Under the pieces are notes generated by a model. The model saw only the letters and a program-made list of their open reading frames with translations, ran no database searches and was not told the origin of the DNA. Made by a program: the position numbers and the translations under genes. DNA of 64,000 bases, from assembly GCA_002305995.1 (NCBI GenBank), contig DBRN01000006.1, positions 44,889 to 108,888 of the forward strand. The letters are read 5' to 3'. Of the stretch, positions 52,172 to 61,241 are shown in pieces. How positions within the stretch are numbered: position 1 is the first letter of the stretch; each line of letters begins with the position of its first letter. This stretch comes from Atopobiaceae bacterium UBA1367 (GTDB lineage Bacteria > Actinomycetota > Coriobacteriia > Coriobacteriales > Atopobiaceae).

Positions 52172-53059
52172 CTACACGCCACGCACAACCATGCCCGTGT
52201 GGAGCGGGACGCCAAAGGCCTCCACGTACAGCTCGCACTTGCAGAGGAACAAAAAGTAGGTGTTGCTGCCCCTCCCCGAGAGTGTCTCGTAGTTGGCAAG
52301 CCCCTTCGAGATGACCAGATCCGCCGTCCCGATGGCGAGGCGCGCCTCCTCGCTGATGCGGCCAGGGCAGGTGCCTGCCACGTCGCTCCCGTTGGGAAGC
52401 ACGCGTGCCAGACGGTCAAGACCCACCTGCACCGCATCCTCCATCGTGGCGTCATTCGAGACCGGGGCACCTCGCACCACGGCCGTGACCAGCACCCTCG
52501 GATTCACGCGCGCGATCTCGCGCATGAGGAGCTTGTCGAGGACCACCTCCCCGCAGTTGTCGGTGAGGTAGGCGATGGTGCGCGCGGACATGATGCGTCG
52601 CTTGAGGTCGGCGAGAGCCTCGGCGTCCAAGCTCATTGCGGGGGCCTCCCCCATCAGCTCGAGCAACCTGGACTCGCTCACGTCGCCCGTCGGGCCAAAA
52701 TCGATGAAGTTTCCCACCATCGCATAGCGAATCGCCAGGTCGAGGGGGTCGTCGCTCTCGTCTATCCTGGCCTGCAGCCCGTGTTCCATCCCCAACATCA
52801 GCTCGTTGAAATGGCGCTTCTCTGCGGAGAGGTCGCCATCGATGCCGAACATCTCCCGCAGGATGCCCTTGAGCTCATGGCTGACCTCAGGTGCCGTCAT
52901 CGTCTCGGAGCCGTCGGCCACCGTGCGCAGAACCCGTCGCATGTACTCGGCACGCGTGCGCCACGGCACCTCGTCCGGAGCCTTGTCGAGGTAGCCGCTG
53001 ACCATGCAGCGCAGGCAGCGCGGGCTGAGCGACTGGCTGGTTATCTCATCTGTGGGCAT
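52172..53059 (-). CDS. DUF89/ARMT1-like metal-dependent phosphatase
   Basis: The 295-residue protein has an N-terminal Cys pair (CLRCMVSGYL) and GNFIDFG. The core TDNCGEVVLDKLLMREI provides the metal-binding Asp-Asn-Asp, and SKGLANYETLSG follows. DUF89 enzymes remove phosphate from damaged sugar phosphates and cofactors. GGGGAGG precedes the ATG. It lies just upstream of the CorC-type gene. Confidence 0.88.
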   Translation of the reverse strand: MPTDEITSQSLSPRCLRCMVSGYLDKAPDEVPWRTRAEYMRRVLRTVADGSETMTAPEVSHELKGILREMFGIDGDLSAEKRHFNELMLGMEHGLQARIDESDDPLDLAIRYAMVGNFIDFGPTGDVSESRLLELMGEAPAMSLDAEALADLKRRIMSARTIAYLTDNCGEVVLDKLLMREIARVNPRVLVTAVVRGAPVSNDATMEDAVQVGLDRLARVLPNGSDVAGTCPGRISEEARLAIGTADLVISKGLANYETLSGRGSNTYFLFLCKCELYVEAFGVPLHTGMVVRGV

Positions 53060-53390
53060 GGGGCCCTCCCCTCATGCGCGCCACATGGCAAACGGCTGTG
53101 ACACGGCAACGGCACGCGCTCGATGCCGACAAGACTACCCGACTTGCCTCGCGGCTCGCGACGGGGAGGTCCCCGGCCGCGCGATCTGCCGCCATGACCC
53201 TCGCGTCCCAAGGGCCTGCATGGGCGTTCTGTGAAGGCCCTCGAGAACCGGCCTCCCGTACGGGTGGGGCGCAGGGCCGTGGGCTGGGACGTGATACCCG
53301 GCTGCGACCCCGCTGCGACCGCAGCGGGAGCCTCGTGCGACATCCCCCTGCTAGCCTGCAAGGCCCACCGACGTGAGCAGGGAGGAAGAC
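53060..53390. other. Divergent intergenic region
   Basis: These 331 bases separate the minus-strand DUF89 gene from a plus-strand small gene. The strand pattern requires promoters for both here. I see no clear box, repeat or RNA. Confidence 0.4.
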
Positions 53391-53648
53391 ATGGCTCTGT
53401 ACTGGCCGGACAAGAAGATCGTGCTCGACATCGCCGACAGCCCGGGACAACGGCCCCATGACAGCATCGAGGGGGAGTGGACCGTGGTCCACGTGAGCCA
53501 CGACCAGATGGAGGACCGCGGTACCTACCGATGCGTCATGGGACACATCGCCGAGCTGCTGTGCGATGACGATGCCCGGGAGCCAGGACGAGAGGAGAAG
53601 GGCCGCGCCCCGCGCGAGTCGCTCGTCACGCGAGATGCCCGGGCGTAA
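53391..53648 (+). CDS. Small hypothetical protein
   Basis: This 85-residue protein begins MALYWPDKKIVLDIAD, with GGGAGGAAG well placed before ATG 53391. It continues WTVVHVSHDQMEDRGTYRCVMGHIAELL. The WPDKKIVLDI motif recalls the core strand of small Vsr/DUF559-like nuclease-fold proteins, but the catalytic residues are not complete. It may be a degenerate domain. The acidic/basic C-terminal tail looks disordered. Confidence 0.55.
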   Translation: MALYWPDKKIVLDIADSPGQRPHDSIEGEWTVVHVSHDQMEDRGTYRCVMGHIAELLCDDDAREPGREEKGRAPRESLVTRDARA

Positions 53649-53710
53649 CCCGCGCAAGACGCGATCGGCCCGAGGGCTCGAGCCTTCGCATGGAGCGGCG
53701 GCGTAGCGAA

Positions 53711-53736
53711 GGGCTCCCGGCGTGGCCGGGAGCCCT
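53711..53736. terminator. Hairpin between convergent genes
   Basis: GGGCTCCCGGC and GCCGGGAGCCC form a perfect 11-bp stem with a three- to four-base loop between the small plus-strand gene and the end of the EF-G-like gene. It could serve both directions; U-runs are weak. Confidence 0.6.
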
Positions 53737-53776
53737 TCCCGAGTCATCGTGCTGTGGGGCCTGGCCCACGCGACAG

Positions 53777-55837
53777 CTAGCGCTCGCCAGCCGCGCGCCT
53801 CTCCTGATACTCGGTGGCAAGGCGCTGCTGGACGTCATGCGGAACCTGCTCGTATCCGTTGATCTCGAGCTCGAACTCGCCCGTGCCGCGCGACAGCGAG
53901 CGCAGGCGGGTGGCGTAGTCGGTGACCTCGGCGTACGGGACGGTGGCCTCGACGGTGGTCTCGCCGGCACCGGCTGCGTCCATGCCCTCCACGCGCCCGC
54001 GCGAGGCGGAGATGTCACCCATGACCGAGCCGGCATAGCTCTCGGGGACAGTGATCCTGAGATGGGCCATGGGCTCGAGCAGCACCGCCTCTGCCTGCGA
54101 GACGGCATCCTGGAAGCCCAGGCGAGCGGCCGTCTTGAAGGCCATCTCGTTGGAGTCGACCGGGTGGAACTGGCCGTCGTACACGGCGACCTTGACGTCG
54201 ATGACCGGATAGCCGGCGAGCACACCGCCCCTCATGGTCTCCTGGACGCCCTTGTCGATGGCGGGGATGAAGCCGCGCGGGATGGCACCGCCCACGACCT
54301 CGTCCATGAACTCATAGCCTTGGTCGGGGTTTGGCTCGATGCGCAGGCGGCAGTCGGCAAACTGGCCGGAGCCACCGGTCTGCTTCTTGTGACGTCCGTG
54401 GCCCGTCGCGGTGCGACGGATGGTCTCGCGGTACGGGATGCGCAGCTTGACGGTGTGGGCCGTGACGTTGGCGCGATCCTCCAGGCGCTCGAGCAACACG
54501 GAGACCTGCGCCTCGCCGATGGCGGAGATGACCGTCTGGCCCGTCTCCTCGTCGCGCTCGACCCTGAGGGTGGGGTCGGCGTCGGCGGACCTCTGCAGGA
54601 AGTCGAAGACCTTGCCCTCGGTGCCGCGCTTGTCGGGCTCGACCGCGATGCGGTACAGGGAGTTGGGGAAGCGGAATGCGGCGGCCTCGACCTTGCCGGT
54701 CACCGACAGGGTGTCACCGGTGAGGGCGTCGAGCTTGGGAACCACGCAGATGTCGCCCGCAACGACCCGCTTGACGTCGGTGGTCTCGCGGCCGGTCATG
54801 AGGTAGAGGTGACCCAGGCGCTCCGACTTGCGGGTGCGGGCGTTGGTCAGCTCAAGGCCGGGGGTGACGGTGCCCGCCAGGACCTTGATGAACGACAGCT
54901 TGCCGTTCTGCGGGTCGTTGAGGCTCTTGAAGACGAAGGCGACCGGGCGGTCATCGTCGGGCGAGATGTCGAGCTGCTCGCCGTTGACCAGCGGGATGCG
55001 ACCGAAGTCGGCCATCGTGGGGAACCAGTCGACGATGGCAGTCATCAGCGAGGTGATGCCCTCCTCCCTCACGGCGACGCCCGCGAAGACGGGGACGAAC
55101 ACGCGATCGCGGATGGCGATGCCGAGCAGGCCCTCGAGCTCCTCTTGGGTGATCTCCTCGCCCTCGAGGTACTTCATCATGATCTCGTCATCGGCCTCGG
55201 CGACGAGGTCCACGAGCTCGTCATGGGCAGCCTGGGCCGCGTCGGCGTACTCGGCGGGAACGTCCTGCTCGACGACCTTGCCGCCCTCGAGGTGGCGTGC
55301 CTTGAGGTGCAGGACGTCGATGACGCCGGAGAAGGCGTCGCCGGTGCCCATGGGGATGGTGACGGCGCCGAGGCGGTTGCCAAAGCGCTCGCGCAGGGCG
55401 TCGAGGGCGACGTCGAAGTCGGCCTCGGGCTTGTCGAGGCGGTTGACAAAGACCGCGCGGGCGATGGAGAGGTCCTCCGCCGCGTACCACAGGCGCGTGG
55501 TGGTGGTCTGCGGGCCGTCGATGGCGTCGACCACGAACAAGGCCGTCTCGCCGGCGCTCATGGCCGCGTAGGCGTCGCCAACGAAGTCGGGGTAGCAGGG
55601 GGCGTCGAGCATGTTGATGCGCGTGCCATCCCACTGGACGGGAGCGATGGTGGTGGAGATGGAGAAGCCGCGAGCGCCCTCCTGGCCGTCGTAGTCAAGC
55701 GTGGGCTTCGTACCGGCATGGCCTCCCAGACGGCTGGTCTTGCCCGTCAGGTGCAGCATGGCCTCTGCCACCATGGTCTTGCCCACGCCCGCTTGGCCGA
55801 CAAGCACAACGTTCTTGACCTTCTCTTCTCTTGTCAT
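53777..55837 (-). CDS. EF-G-like translational GTPase (FusA2/EF-G2 type)
   Basis: The 686-residue protein has the five EF-G domains. The G1 loop is GQAGVGKT and G4 is NRLDK. The G3 box reads DAPCYPDFVGD, where standard EF-G has DTPGH, so the catalytic His is Tyr and the Pro-Gly turn is changed. Domain IV (QTGGSGQFADCRLRIEPNP) and domain V are present. Second EF-G copies of this type occur in actinobacteria and may lack full translocase activity. GGAGGAA precedes the ATG. A true fusA should lie elsewhere. Confidence 0.88.
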   Translation of the reverse strand: MTREEKVKNVVLVGQAGVGKTMVAEAMLHLTGKTSRLGGHAGTKPTLDYDGQEGARGFSISTTIAPVQWDGTRINMLDAPCYPDFVGDAYAAMSAGETALFVVDAIDGPQTTTTRLWYAAEDLSIARAVFVNRLDKPEADFDVALDALRERFGNRLGAVTIPMGTGDAFSGVIDVLHLKARHLEGGKVVEQDVPAEYADAAQAAHDELVDLVAEADDEIMMKYLEGEEITQEELEGLLGIAIRDRVFVPVFAGVAVREEGITSLMTAIVDWFPTMADFGRIPLVNGEQLDISPDDDRPVAFVFKSLNDPQNGKLSFIKVLAGTVTPGLELTNARTRKSERLGHLYLMTGRETTDVKRVVAGDICVVPKLDALTGDTLSVTGKVEAAAFRFPNSLYRIAVEPDKRGTEGKVFDFLQRSADADPTLRVERDEETGQTVISAIGEAQVSVLLERLEDRANVTAHTVKLRIPYRETIRRTATGHGRHKKQTGGSGQFADCRLRIEPNPDQGYEFMDEVVGGAIPRGFIPAIDKGVQETMRGGVLAGYPVIDVKVAVYDGQFHPVDSNEMAFKTAARLGFQDAVSQAEAVLLEPMAHLRITVPESYAGSVMGDISASRGRVEGMDAAGAGETTVEATVPYAEVTDYATRLRSLSRGTGEFELEINGYEQVPHDVQQRLATEYQERRAAGER

Positions 55838-56118
55838 GGTTCCTCCTCAGACCACATGCGGCGGCTTTCGGCGACGCCTCGCGCCGTCCGCCCCCACGCC
55901 TCTATGACCCAGGTGCTCGATGCACGCGTCTTTTACCATACCCATAGCCACGGCTCACGACAAACGCCTTATCGGGAGGCGGCAGGGATGCGCGGTAGGT
56001 GCGCGGTGGGAGGCGCCCCCTGACAGCAAGGCTCCCTCTGCGTACAACGTCACGACTGGCATGCTCAGCGGAGGCACTCCCTGACGGCAAGGCCCCCGCT
56101 CGCGGATGCCGGCTGCGC

Positions 56119-56124
56119 TACACT
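56119..56124 (+). promoter_or_regulatory. -10 box of RNA methyltransferase gene (leaderless)
   Basis: TACACT lies six bases before the ATG at 56131 with no ribosome site between, so the transcript should begin at the start codon. Confidence 0.55.
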
Positions 56125-56130
56125 GGGCGC

Positions 56131-57315
56131 ATGGGACACAGGACACGCACATGCCCTACGGCCAAGCGCTGCGGAGGCTGCGAGACGCTCGCGGTGCCGT
56201 ATCCGCTACAGCTCGCGCGCAAGCAGGCGCAGGTGGCCGAACTCTTCTCCGACATCCTCGCCGGCTGTGACGAGGGCACGCTCGCACCCATCAGGGGCAT
56301 GGAAGACCCTTTTGCCTATCGCAACAAGGCCGCCACCCCCCTTGCGCCGGGACCCCACGGATCCATCCAGTGCGGCCTCTACGCCAAGGGGACGCACCGC
56401 ATCGTGAGGTGTCCCTCGTGCCTGGTCGAGGACGTCCGCTGCCGACGCGTGCTCAACTCGCTTGCGCGAACGGCAGAGCTCTGCAAGGTTGCGGCGTACG
56501 ACGAGGACAGGGGTCGTGGCCTGCTGCGTCATGCCGTGGCGCGCGCAGGATGGAAGACCGACGAGCTGCTGCTGACCATCGTGGCCAACGGCGAGCGCCT
56601 CCCCCGCGAGCGCGAGCTGGTGCGGCGCGTGCTGAGGCACGCGCCCGACGTCACCGCCATCGCGCTGAACACCAACACGAGGCGCACCAACGCGATCCTC
56701 GGGACCAGGACGCGCGCGCTCCACGGCGGCGGCCTCATGCGCGACGAGCTGTTGGGGGTCACCTTCGAGATCGGCCCGACCAGCTTCTATCAGACCAATC
56801 CCGCCCAGACCGAGGTCCTCTACGGCCTGGCGATCGACGGGGCACGCCTCGAGCCGGGGATGCGCGTGCTGGACGCATACTGCGGCATCGGCACCATAGG
56901 CCTCTGCGCCGCCTCGCGCATACCAGGGCTGCGGGTCACAGGCGTCGAGGTGGGAAGCGATGCCGTGAGCGACGCGCGGCGCAACGCGCGGGCCAACGGG
57001 CTGGCGAGCGGCTGCCGCTTCGTCTGCGCGGATGCGACGTCATACATGCGCGAGGCAGCCGCACGCAGGGAGCGCTTCGACGCCGTGATCATGGACCCAC
57101 CGCGCGCGGGCTCGACCCCCGAGTTCCTGGGGAGCGTGATCGCACTCGCTCCCGAGAGGGTGGTGTACGTCTCATGCAACGTGGTGACGCAGCGTCGCGA
57201 CATGGAGCGACTCCTGGCCGGCGGGTATCGCCTCGACCGTCTCACGCCTGTCGACATGTTCCCTCACACCAGGCATGTGGAGACGGTGGCGCTCCTGTCG
57301 AGGGCGAGGGGGTAG
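56131..57315 (+). CDS. RNA m5U methyltransferase (RlmD/TrmA family)
   Basis: The 394-residue SAM enzyme forms 5-methyluridine in rRNA or tRNA. It has the N-terminal Fe-S cysteines CPTAKRCGGC, the SAM motif VLDAYCGIGTIGLCAA, VIMDPPRAG and the nucleophile motif VYVSCN. A TRAM domain is not seen at the N terminus. The target base cannot be told from sequence. It starts without a leader and is divergent from the EF-G-like gene. Confidence 0.9.
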   Translation: MGHRTRTCPTAKRCGGCETLAVPYPLQLARKQAQVAELFSDILAGCDEGTLAPIRGMEDPFAYRNKAATPLAPGPHGSIQCGLYAKGTHRIVRCPSCLVEDVRCRRVLNSLARTAELCKVAAYDEDRGRGLLRHAVARAGWKTDELLLTIVANGERLPRERELVRRVLRHAPDVTAIALNTNTRRTNAILGTRTRALHGGGLMRDELLGVTFEIGPTSFYQTNPAQTEVLYGLAIDGARLEPGMRVLDAYCGIGTIGLCAASRIPGLRVTGVEVGSDAVSDARRNARANGLASGCRFVCADATSYMREAAARRERFDAVIMDPPRAGSTPEFLGSVIALAPERVVYVSCNVVTQRRDMERLLAGGYRLDRLTPVDMFPHTRHVETVALLSRARG

Positions 57316-57606
57316 GACGGCGCCCCCGGTGTGACCGACGACTCGGCACCCATGCGGCATGAGCTCGCCAGGGAGTCCCCGCCCTCATCGCGAGGTGGCT
57401 GCCATGCCACCGTCGCGCGCACCCGCATGCGGTCGACGTGGGCACCGCCTGACACGTGGTTCGATGCCAGGTGGTGCCGCATCATCCCCTTCCCCACCGC
57501 GCGCGGCACGGCCTCACCCGCATGGCAGATGGGGCCGTGCCGCGCGACGCAGGACGGGAGGGCCCTCGTCACAGGAAACTATGTCAAGGGCCCGGTTCCC
57601 AACCGG

Positions 57607-58539
57607 TCAGTCCATGTTCCCTATCGTCGTCTCTGCGAGCAGCTCGTCCGCGACATCCGCGTCAAACCGCCCGGTCTGTGGCGAGAGGCAGTTGGCCGTG
57701 GCCCTGCTCATGGCAAAGCGCAGCCGCTCGGCTGCGTCCATGCCCCGGGCGATCGCGACGGCGAACGCCCCCACCATGGTGTCGCCCGAGCCGACGGGGT
57801 TCACCGCCTTGACGACCGGCGCCCTTCCCAGGAAGGTGCCCTCGTCGCAGGCAAGGATGGCCCCGCCCGCCCCGAGGGAGACGATGACGTTGGGGATGCC
57901 CCTCTCGTGCAGGCCGCGCGCCGCAGCGCACACATCCTCGGTTGACCGTATGTGGTGTCCGACGACCTGTGCGATTTCGTCCGTGTTCGGCTTGATCGCG
58001 CAGGGCAGGGCATCGATGCCGTGCAGCAGGCCGTCCCCGGAGGTGTCGAGGACCACGGGAACGCCCCGCGCCCCCACCCGCTCGGCCAGCCTGCGCCAGG
58101 TGTCCGTGTCGAGGCCTGCGGGGATGCTCCCGCTCATGGTGACCACGTCGGCCTCGGCGGCCAGCCCGTCGACAAGCTCCAACAGCTCGTCGAGCTCCTG
58201 CGCCGTGACCGGCCGACCGGGCTCCAGGAACTCCGTCGAGCGACCGTCGGGCTCCAGGACGTTCACGCAGCAGCGGGTCTCGGAGGCCACGCGCACGAAC
58301 CTCTCGGGAATGCCGTCCTGCGCAAGCAGCTCACAGAGGAGCGCCCCGTTGTGACCTCCCACGAAGCCGGTGGCGCACACCTCCTCCCCGCAGGCGGCGA
58401 CGGCACGCGAGGCATTGAGCCCCTTGCCCCCGGCGCTGTCGGAACATGCGGCGACACGCATCACCGTGCCACCTGCGAGCGGCCCCAACAGGCGATATGC
58501 CTTGTCGATGGACGTGTTGAGCGTGATGGTGAGAATCAC
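57607..58539 (-). CDS. lacC: Tagatose-6-phosphate kinase (PfkB family)
   Basis: The enzyme phosphorylates tagatose-6-phosphate to the 1,6-bisphosphate. The 310-residue ribokinase-fold protein has LTITLNTSIDKAYRL, SAGGKGLNASRAVAACG, and the anion-hole/base motif NPVGSGDTMVGAFA with the catalytic Asp. Alone it could be a 1-phosphofructokinase, but the lacR-A-B neighbours decide for LacC. The start is GTG 58539 with AGGAGGT upstream. It is last in the lacR-lacA-lacB-lacC order. Confidence 0.9.
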   Translation of the reverse strand: MILTITLNTSIDKAYRLLGPLAGGTVMRVAACSDSAGGKGLNASRAVAACGEEVCATGFVGGHNGALLCELLAQDGIPERFVRVASETRCCVNVLEPDGRSTEFLEPGRPVTAQELDELLELVDGLAAEADVVTMSGSIPAGLDTDTWRRLAERVGARGVPVVLDTSGDGLLHGIDALPCAIKPNTDEIAQVVGHHIRSTEDVCAAARGLHERGIPNVIVSLGAGGAILACDEGTFLGRAPVVKAVNPVGSGDTMVGAFAVAIARGMDAAERLRFAMSRATANCLSPQTGRFDADVADELLAETTIGNMD

Positions 58540-58548
58540 TTCGACCTC

Positions 58549-59064
58549 CTAGCCTTGATATGCGCCGCGGTCCCACGCCTCGAGGAACTCGTCGAAGAAG
58601 TGAGGGTCCGCCTGGTCGGGGTCGGCGTGCTCCACGGCGTCCACCTTGGCGACGAGCTCGTCGGATGCTGCCGTGGGCTCGTAGGCGGCCCCTATGAAGG
58701 CCTCCGCGATGTCCTGTATGAGGAAGAGGCCGGTGATGCGCCCGCCGAAGCCGATGACGTTGGCGTTGAGGTGACGGCGTGCGTAGAGCGCGGTCGTCAT
58801 GTCGCGCACGAGCGCGCAGCGGGCCCCGGGGACCTTGTTCACGGCGTTGGCGATGCCGATCCCCGTTCCGCACAGGACGACCCCCAGGTCGGCCTCCCCG
58901 CTGGCCACGAGCTCGCCAACCCGCTTGCCATAGATGGGGTAGTGCGTGCGCGTGAAGTCATGGGTGCCCACGTCTATCACGTTGTGCCCGCGCGCCTTGA
59001 GGAAGTCGCACAGGGCGATCTTCGTGTCGGTGACGATGTGGTCGTTTCCAAGGGCGATGTTCAT
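58549..59064 (-). CDS. lacB: Galactose-6-phosphate isomerase subunit B
   Basis: This 171-residue RpiB-fold subunit shows MNIALGNDHIVTDTK, YPIYGKRVGE, GVVLCGTGIGIANAVNK and the DPHFFDEF end. With LacA it converts galactose-6-phosphate to tagatose-6-phosphate. AGGAG precedes the ATG. It lies ten bases upstream of lacC. Confidence 0.95.
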   Translation of the reverse strand: MNIALGNDHIVTDTKIALCDFLKARGHNVIDVGTHDFTRTHYPIYGKRVGELVASGEADLGVVLCGTGIGIANAVNKVPGARCALVRDMTTALYARRHLNANVIGFGGRITGLFLIQDIAEAFIGAAYEPTAASDELVAKVDAVEHADPDQADPHFFDEFLEAWDRGAYQG

Positions 59065-59166
59065 AGAACGCTCCTATCTGGTGAGTGGTGGTGAGGAGGT
59101 GGCCCTGCAGCATGCGGTGCGGGCCGCCGCCTCGCGTGCCTGGGTCGGGATCCGAGGGCCAGGGCC

Positions 59167-59589
59167 CTAGGCCATCTTCCCGAGCATGTCGACACGGATC
59201 TGATGGCGTCCGCCCTCGTAGCGTGCGGAGAGGAACTCCCGCACGATGCTGAGGGCGAGCTCCTCGCCCACGATCTTCGACCCCAAGCAGATCATGCGGG
59301 CGTCGTTGTGCTGTCGGGTCATGTAGGCCGAGCGCTCGTCGGAGACCTCCGCCGCGACCATGCCCTTCACCTTGCAGGCGGCCATGTAGCTCCCGGCGCC
59401 ATAGGCGTCGACGACCACGCCCAGGCTCTCGGGGTGCCCGCCGAGGTCGTGCGCCACCGCGAGAGCGGCGTCGACGCAGTCTGCCTGCTCCCCCTTGTCC
59501 ACCACCTCGTGTCCCTGTGACACGAGATACGTTCCCATGTGCGTCCTGAGGGCTGTGCCCTCGGCATCAGAAGCGAGTACGACTCTCAT
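59167..59589 (-). CDS. lacA: Galactose-6-phosphate isomerase subunit A
   Basis: This 140-residue RpiB-like partner of LacB has VLASDAEGTALRTHM, VVVDAYGAGSYMAACK, AAEVSDERSAYMTRQHNDA and ICLGSKIVG. AAAGGAAG precedes the ATG. A gap of 102 bases separates it from lacB. Confidence 0.93.
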   Translation of the reverse strand: MRVVLASDAEGTALRTHMGTYLVSQGHEVVDKGEQADCVDAALAVAHDLGGHPESLGVVVDAYGAGSYMAACKVKGMVAAEVSDERSAYMTRQHNDARMICLGSKIVGEELALSIVREFLSARYEGGRHQIRVDMLGKMA

Positions 59590-59682
59590 CGTGAGCTTCC
59601 TTTCTGTGTTCGGTTTTCATATGCGTGTCGCGCATGTCCGGGATGCGCTGCGAAGGGTCCTGGGGCCCAGCGTGGCGTTGGG

Positions 59683-60450
59683 TTAGGCCGTGATCACCGT
59701 GGTGTGCTGCCCAAGCGCGTGGCGCTGGTCATCGGTTATGAGTCGGTCGGTTATGAGGGCATCCACGTCATCGAGGTCGTAGAAGCCGAAGAAGTCGCGA
59801 CGGCCGAGCTTGCTGGAGTCGGCCAGGAGGTAGCGGCGGTCCGCCCGGTCGAGGACGAGCTGCTGCAGCACGCCCTCCGGGGTGTTGGAGGTCGACACCC
59901 GCTGCTCGTAGATGCCGTTCAGGCCGATGAAGGCGGCATCGATGCCAAGCATGCCCACGATCTGCTCCGCGAGAGGGCCGACGAACGCGCCCGTGCTGGC
60001 CCGGTAGCCGCCGCCGACCACCCACAGGTCGATGCCCTCGCGATCCTGTATGAGCTCGATCACAGGCAGGCTGTTGGTGATGATGCGCAGGGGCATGGCG
60101 GGGATGAGCCGCGCGAGCGCCTCGACGGTCGTGCCCGGCCCGAGGAAGATCGTGGCGCCCTCGTCGACGTAGGGAAGGGCGGCCTTCGCGATCTGGGCCT
60201 TCTCTGGCGCATGGACGGCCCGCTTCTCGGCGTGGGTGAGCTCCCGGGGAATGGTGATCCCCCTCATCCCGGCCACGCTGCGCGCCCCGCCGTGCACCCG
60301 CACGACCTTTCCCAGGTCGGCGAGCTCTGTGAGGTCGCGCCGCACCGTCATCTCGGAGACCGAGAGGCGCGCTGCGATCTCGCTCACGGTGACCGTGTTG
60401 CGCTCGTCCACCAGGTTGGTGATGGCGTCGTGCCGCTCGGATTTCAACAT
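59683..60450 (-). CDS. lacR: DeoR-family repressor of the lactose genes
   Basis: The 255-residue regulator has an N-terminal DeoR helix-turn-helix (LKSERHDAITNLVDERNTVTVSEIAARLSVSEMTVRRDLTEL). The C-terminal sugar-phosphate sensor has IFLGPGTTVEALAR, NSLPVIELI and ADSSKLGRRDF. I start at ATG 60450, with GGAGGAAG upstream. It heads the minus-strand operon and probably represses both arms until tagatose-6-phosphate builds up. Confidence 0.93.
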   Translation of the reverse strand: MLKSERHDAITNLVDERNTVTVSEIAARLSVSEMTVRRDLTELADLGKVVRVHGGARSVAGMRGITIPRELTHAEKRAVHAPEKAQIAKAALPYVDEGATIFLGPGTTVEALARLIPAMPLRIITNSLPVIELIQDREGIDLWVVGGGYRASTGAFVGPLAEQIVGMLGIDAAFIGLNGIYEQRVSTSNTPEGVLQQLVLDRADRRYLLADSSKLGRRDFFGFYDLDDVDALITDRLITDDQRHALGQHTTVITA

Positions 60451-60863
60451 GCCTTCCTCCTTTGCTTGATATGAACAATAACGAAAGATTACAAACACAT
60501 CAAGCGCTCCAATGAAGAAATGTGTGAACTATGTGGAGACGTCTCCAAAGTCTGTGAGTCCTTCGAACAAGATGACGCAAACAACGCAGGTATCTGCTGT
60601 TTTATCGAGACGGTCACTGAGAGGCCGCTGTTCGTCTCCCCAGCAGCGCGAACAGGGGGCCTGCCGGTTGACGTGTCCACTCGATATGTTTAAAAGTGTT
60701 TATAACGAACACTTAAGAACACTTTCGAGCGACACGGAACATGCAGGACACCCCAGGGAAGGAGGAGCGCACCGACGTCGGTATCCACGGGAGACCCGAC
60801 CGGGCGGGCCACCCGTTGTCTATATAGCACGGAGTACGTTGGCACACGGACGAAAGGGGTTTC
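60451..60863. promoter_or_regulatory. Divergent lac control region
   Basis: These 413 bases lie between lacR and lacF. The word ATAACGAA, like a DeoR half-site, occurs at 60478-60485 near lacR and at 60702-60709 on the lacF side. GCTTGAT (60465-60471) has an exact inverse at 60499-60505. Nearer lacF, AAGTGTT (60694-60700) pairs with AACACTT at 60708-60714, and a second AACACTT follows at 60718-60724. TTGACG (60668-60673) and TAAAAG (60691-60696), 17 apart, could be the lacFEG promoter, overlapped by the repeats. The region is clearly richer in A+T than its surroundings. Confidence 0.6.
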
Positions 60864-61169
60864 ATGAACAAGGAAGAGGTATCAAACATCGGGTTCGAGA
60901 TCGTGGCGTACTCGGGCGACGCACGCTCCAAGCTGCTCCTCGCCCTCAAGGAGGCGCAGTCGGGCAGCTTCAGCGAGTGTGACAAGCTCGTGGAGCAGTC
61001 CAAGGACCTCCTCGCCGACGCTCACAAGTCCCAGTTCGACCTGCTCAGCCGCGAGGCGAGGGGGGAGACTGCGGAGCTGGGCTTCATCATGGTCCATGCC
61101 CAGGACCACCTCATGACGACGTTGCTCCTTGCCGACACCATCGGCACGCTCATCGACGTCTATCGGTAG
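60864..61169 (+). CDS. lacF: Lactose-specific PTS enzyme IIA
   Basis: This 101-residue helical phosphocarrier has the active site His78 in FIMVHAQDHLM. It passes phosphate from HPr to LacE. AAAGGGG precedes the ATG. It is the first gene of the plus-strand operon. Confidence 0.95.
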   Translation: MNKEEVSNIGFEIVAYSGDARSKLLLALKEAQSGSFSECDKLVEQSKDLLADAHKSQFDLLSREARGETAELGFIMVHAQDHLMTTLLLADTIGTLIDVYR

Positions 61170-61241
61170 CATCCGTCTGCCCCGTGCCGCCCTCCCCGGC
61201 GGCGGGCGGCACGGGGCAAGGTCCCAAGGAGGGGGACACAC

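Noticed and set aside
57316..57606. An additional gene between the methyltransferase and lacC
   Set aside because: Frames here are out-of-frame continuations without ribosome sites or recognisable motifs; the 291 bases separate two converging genes.
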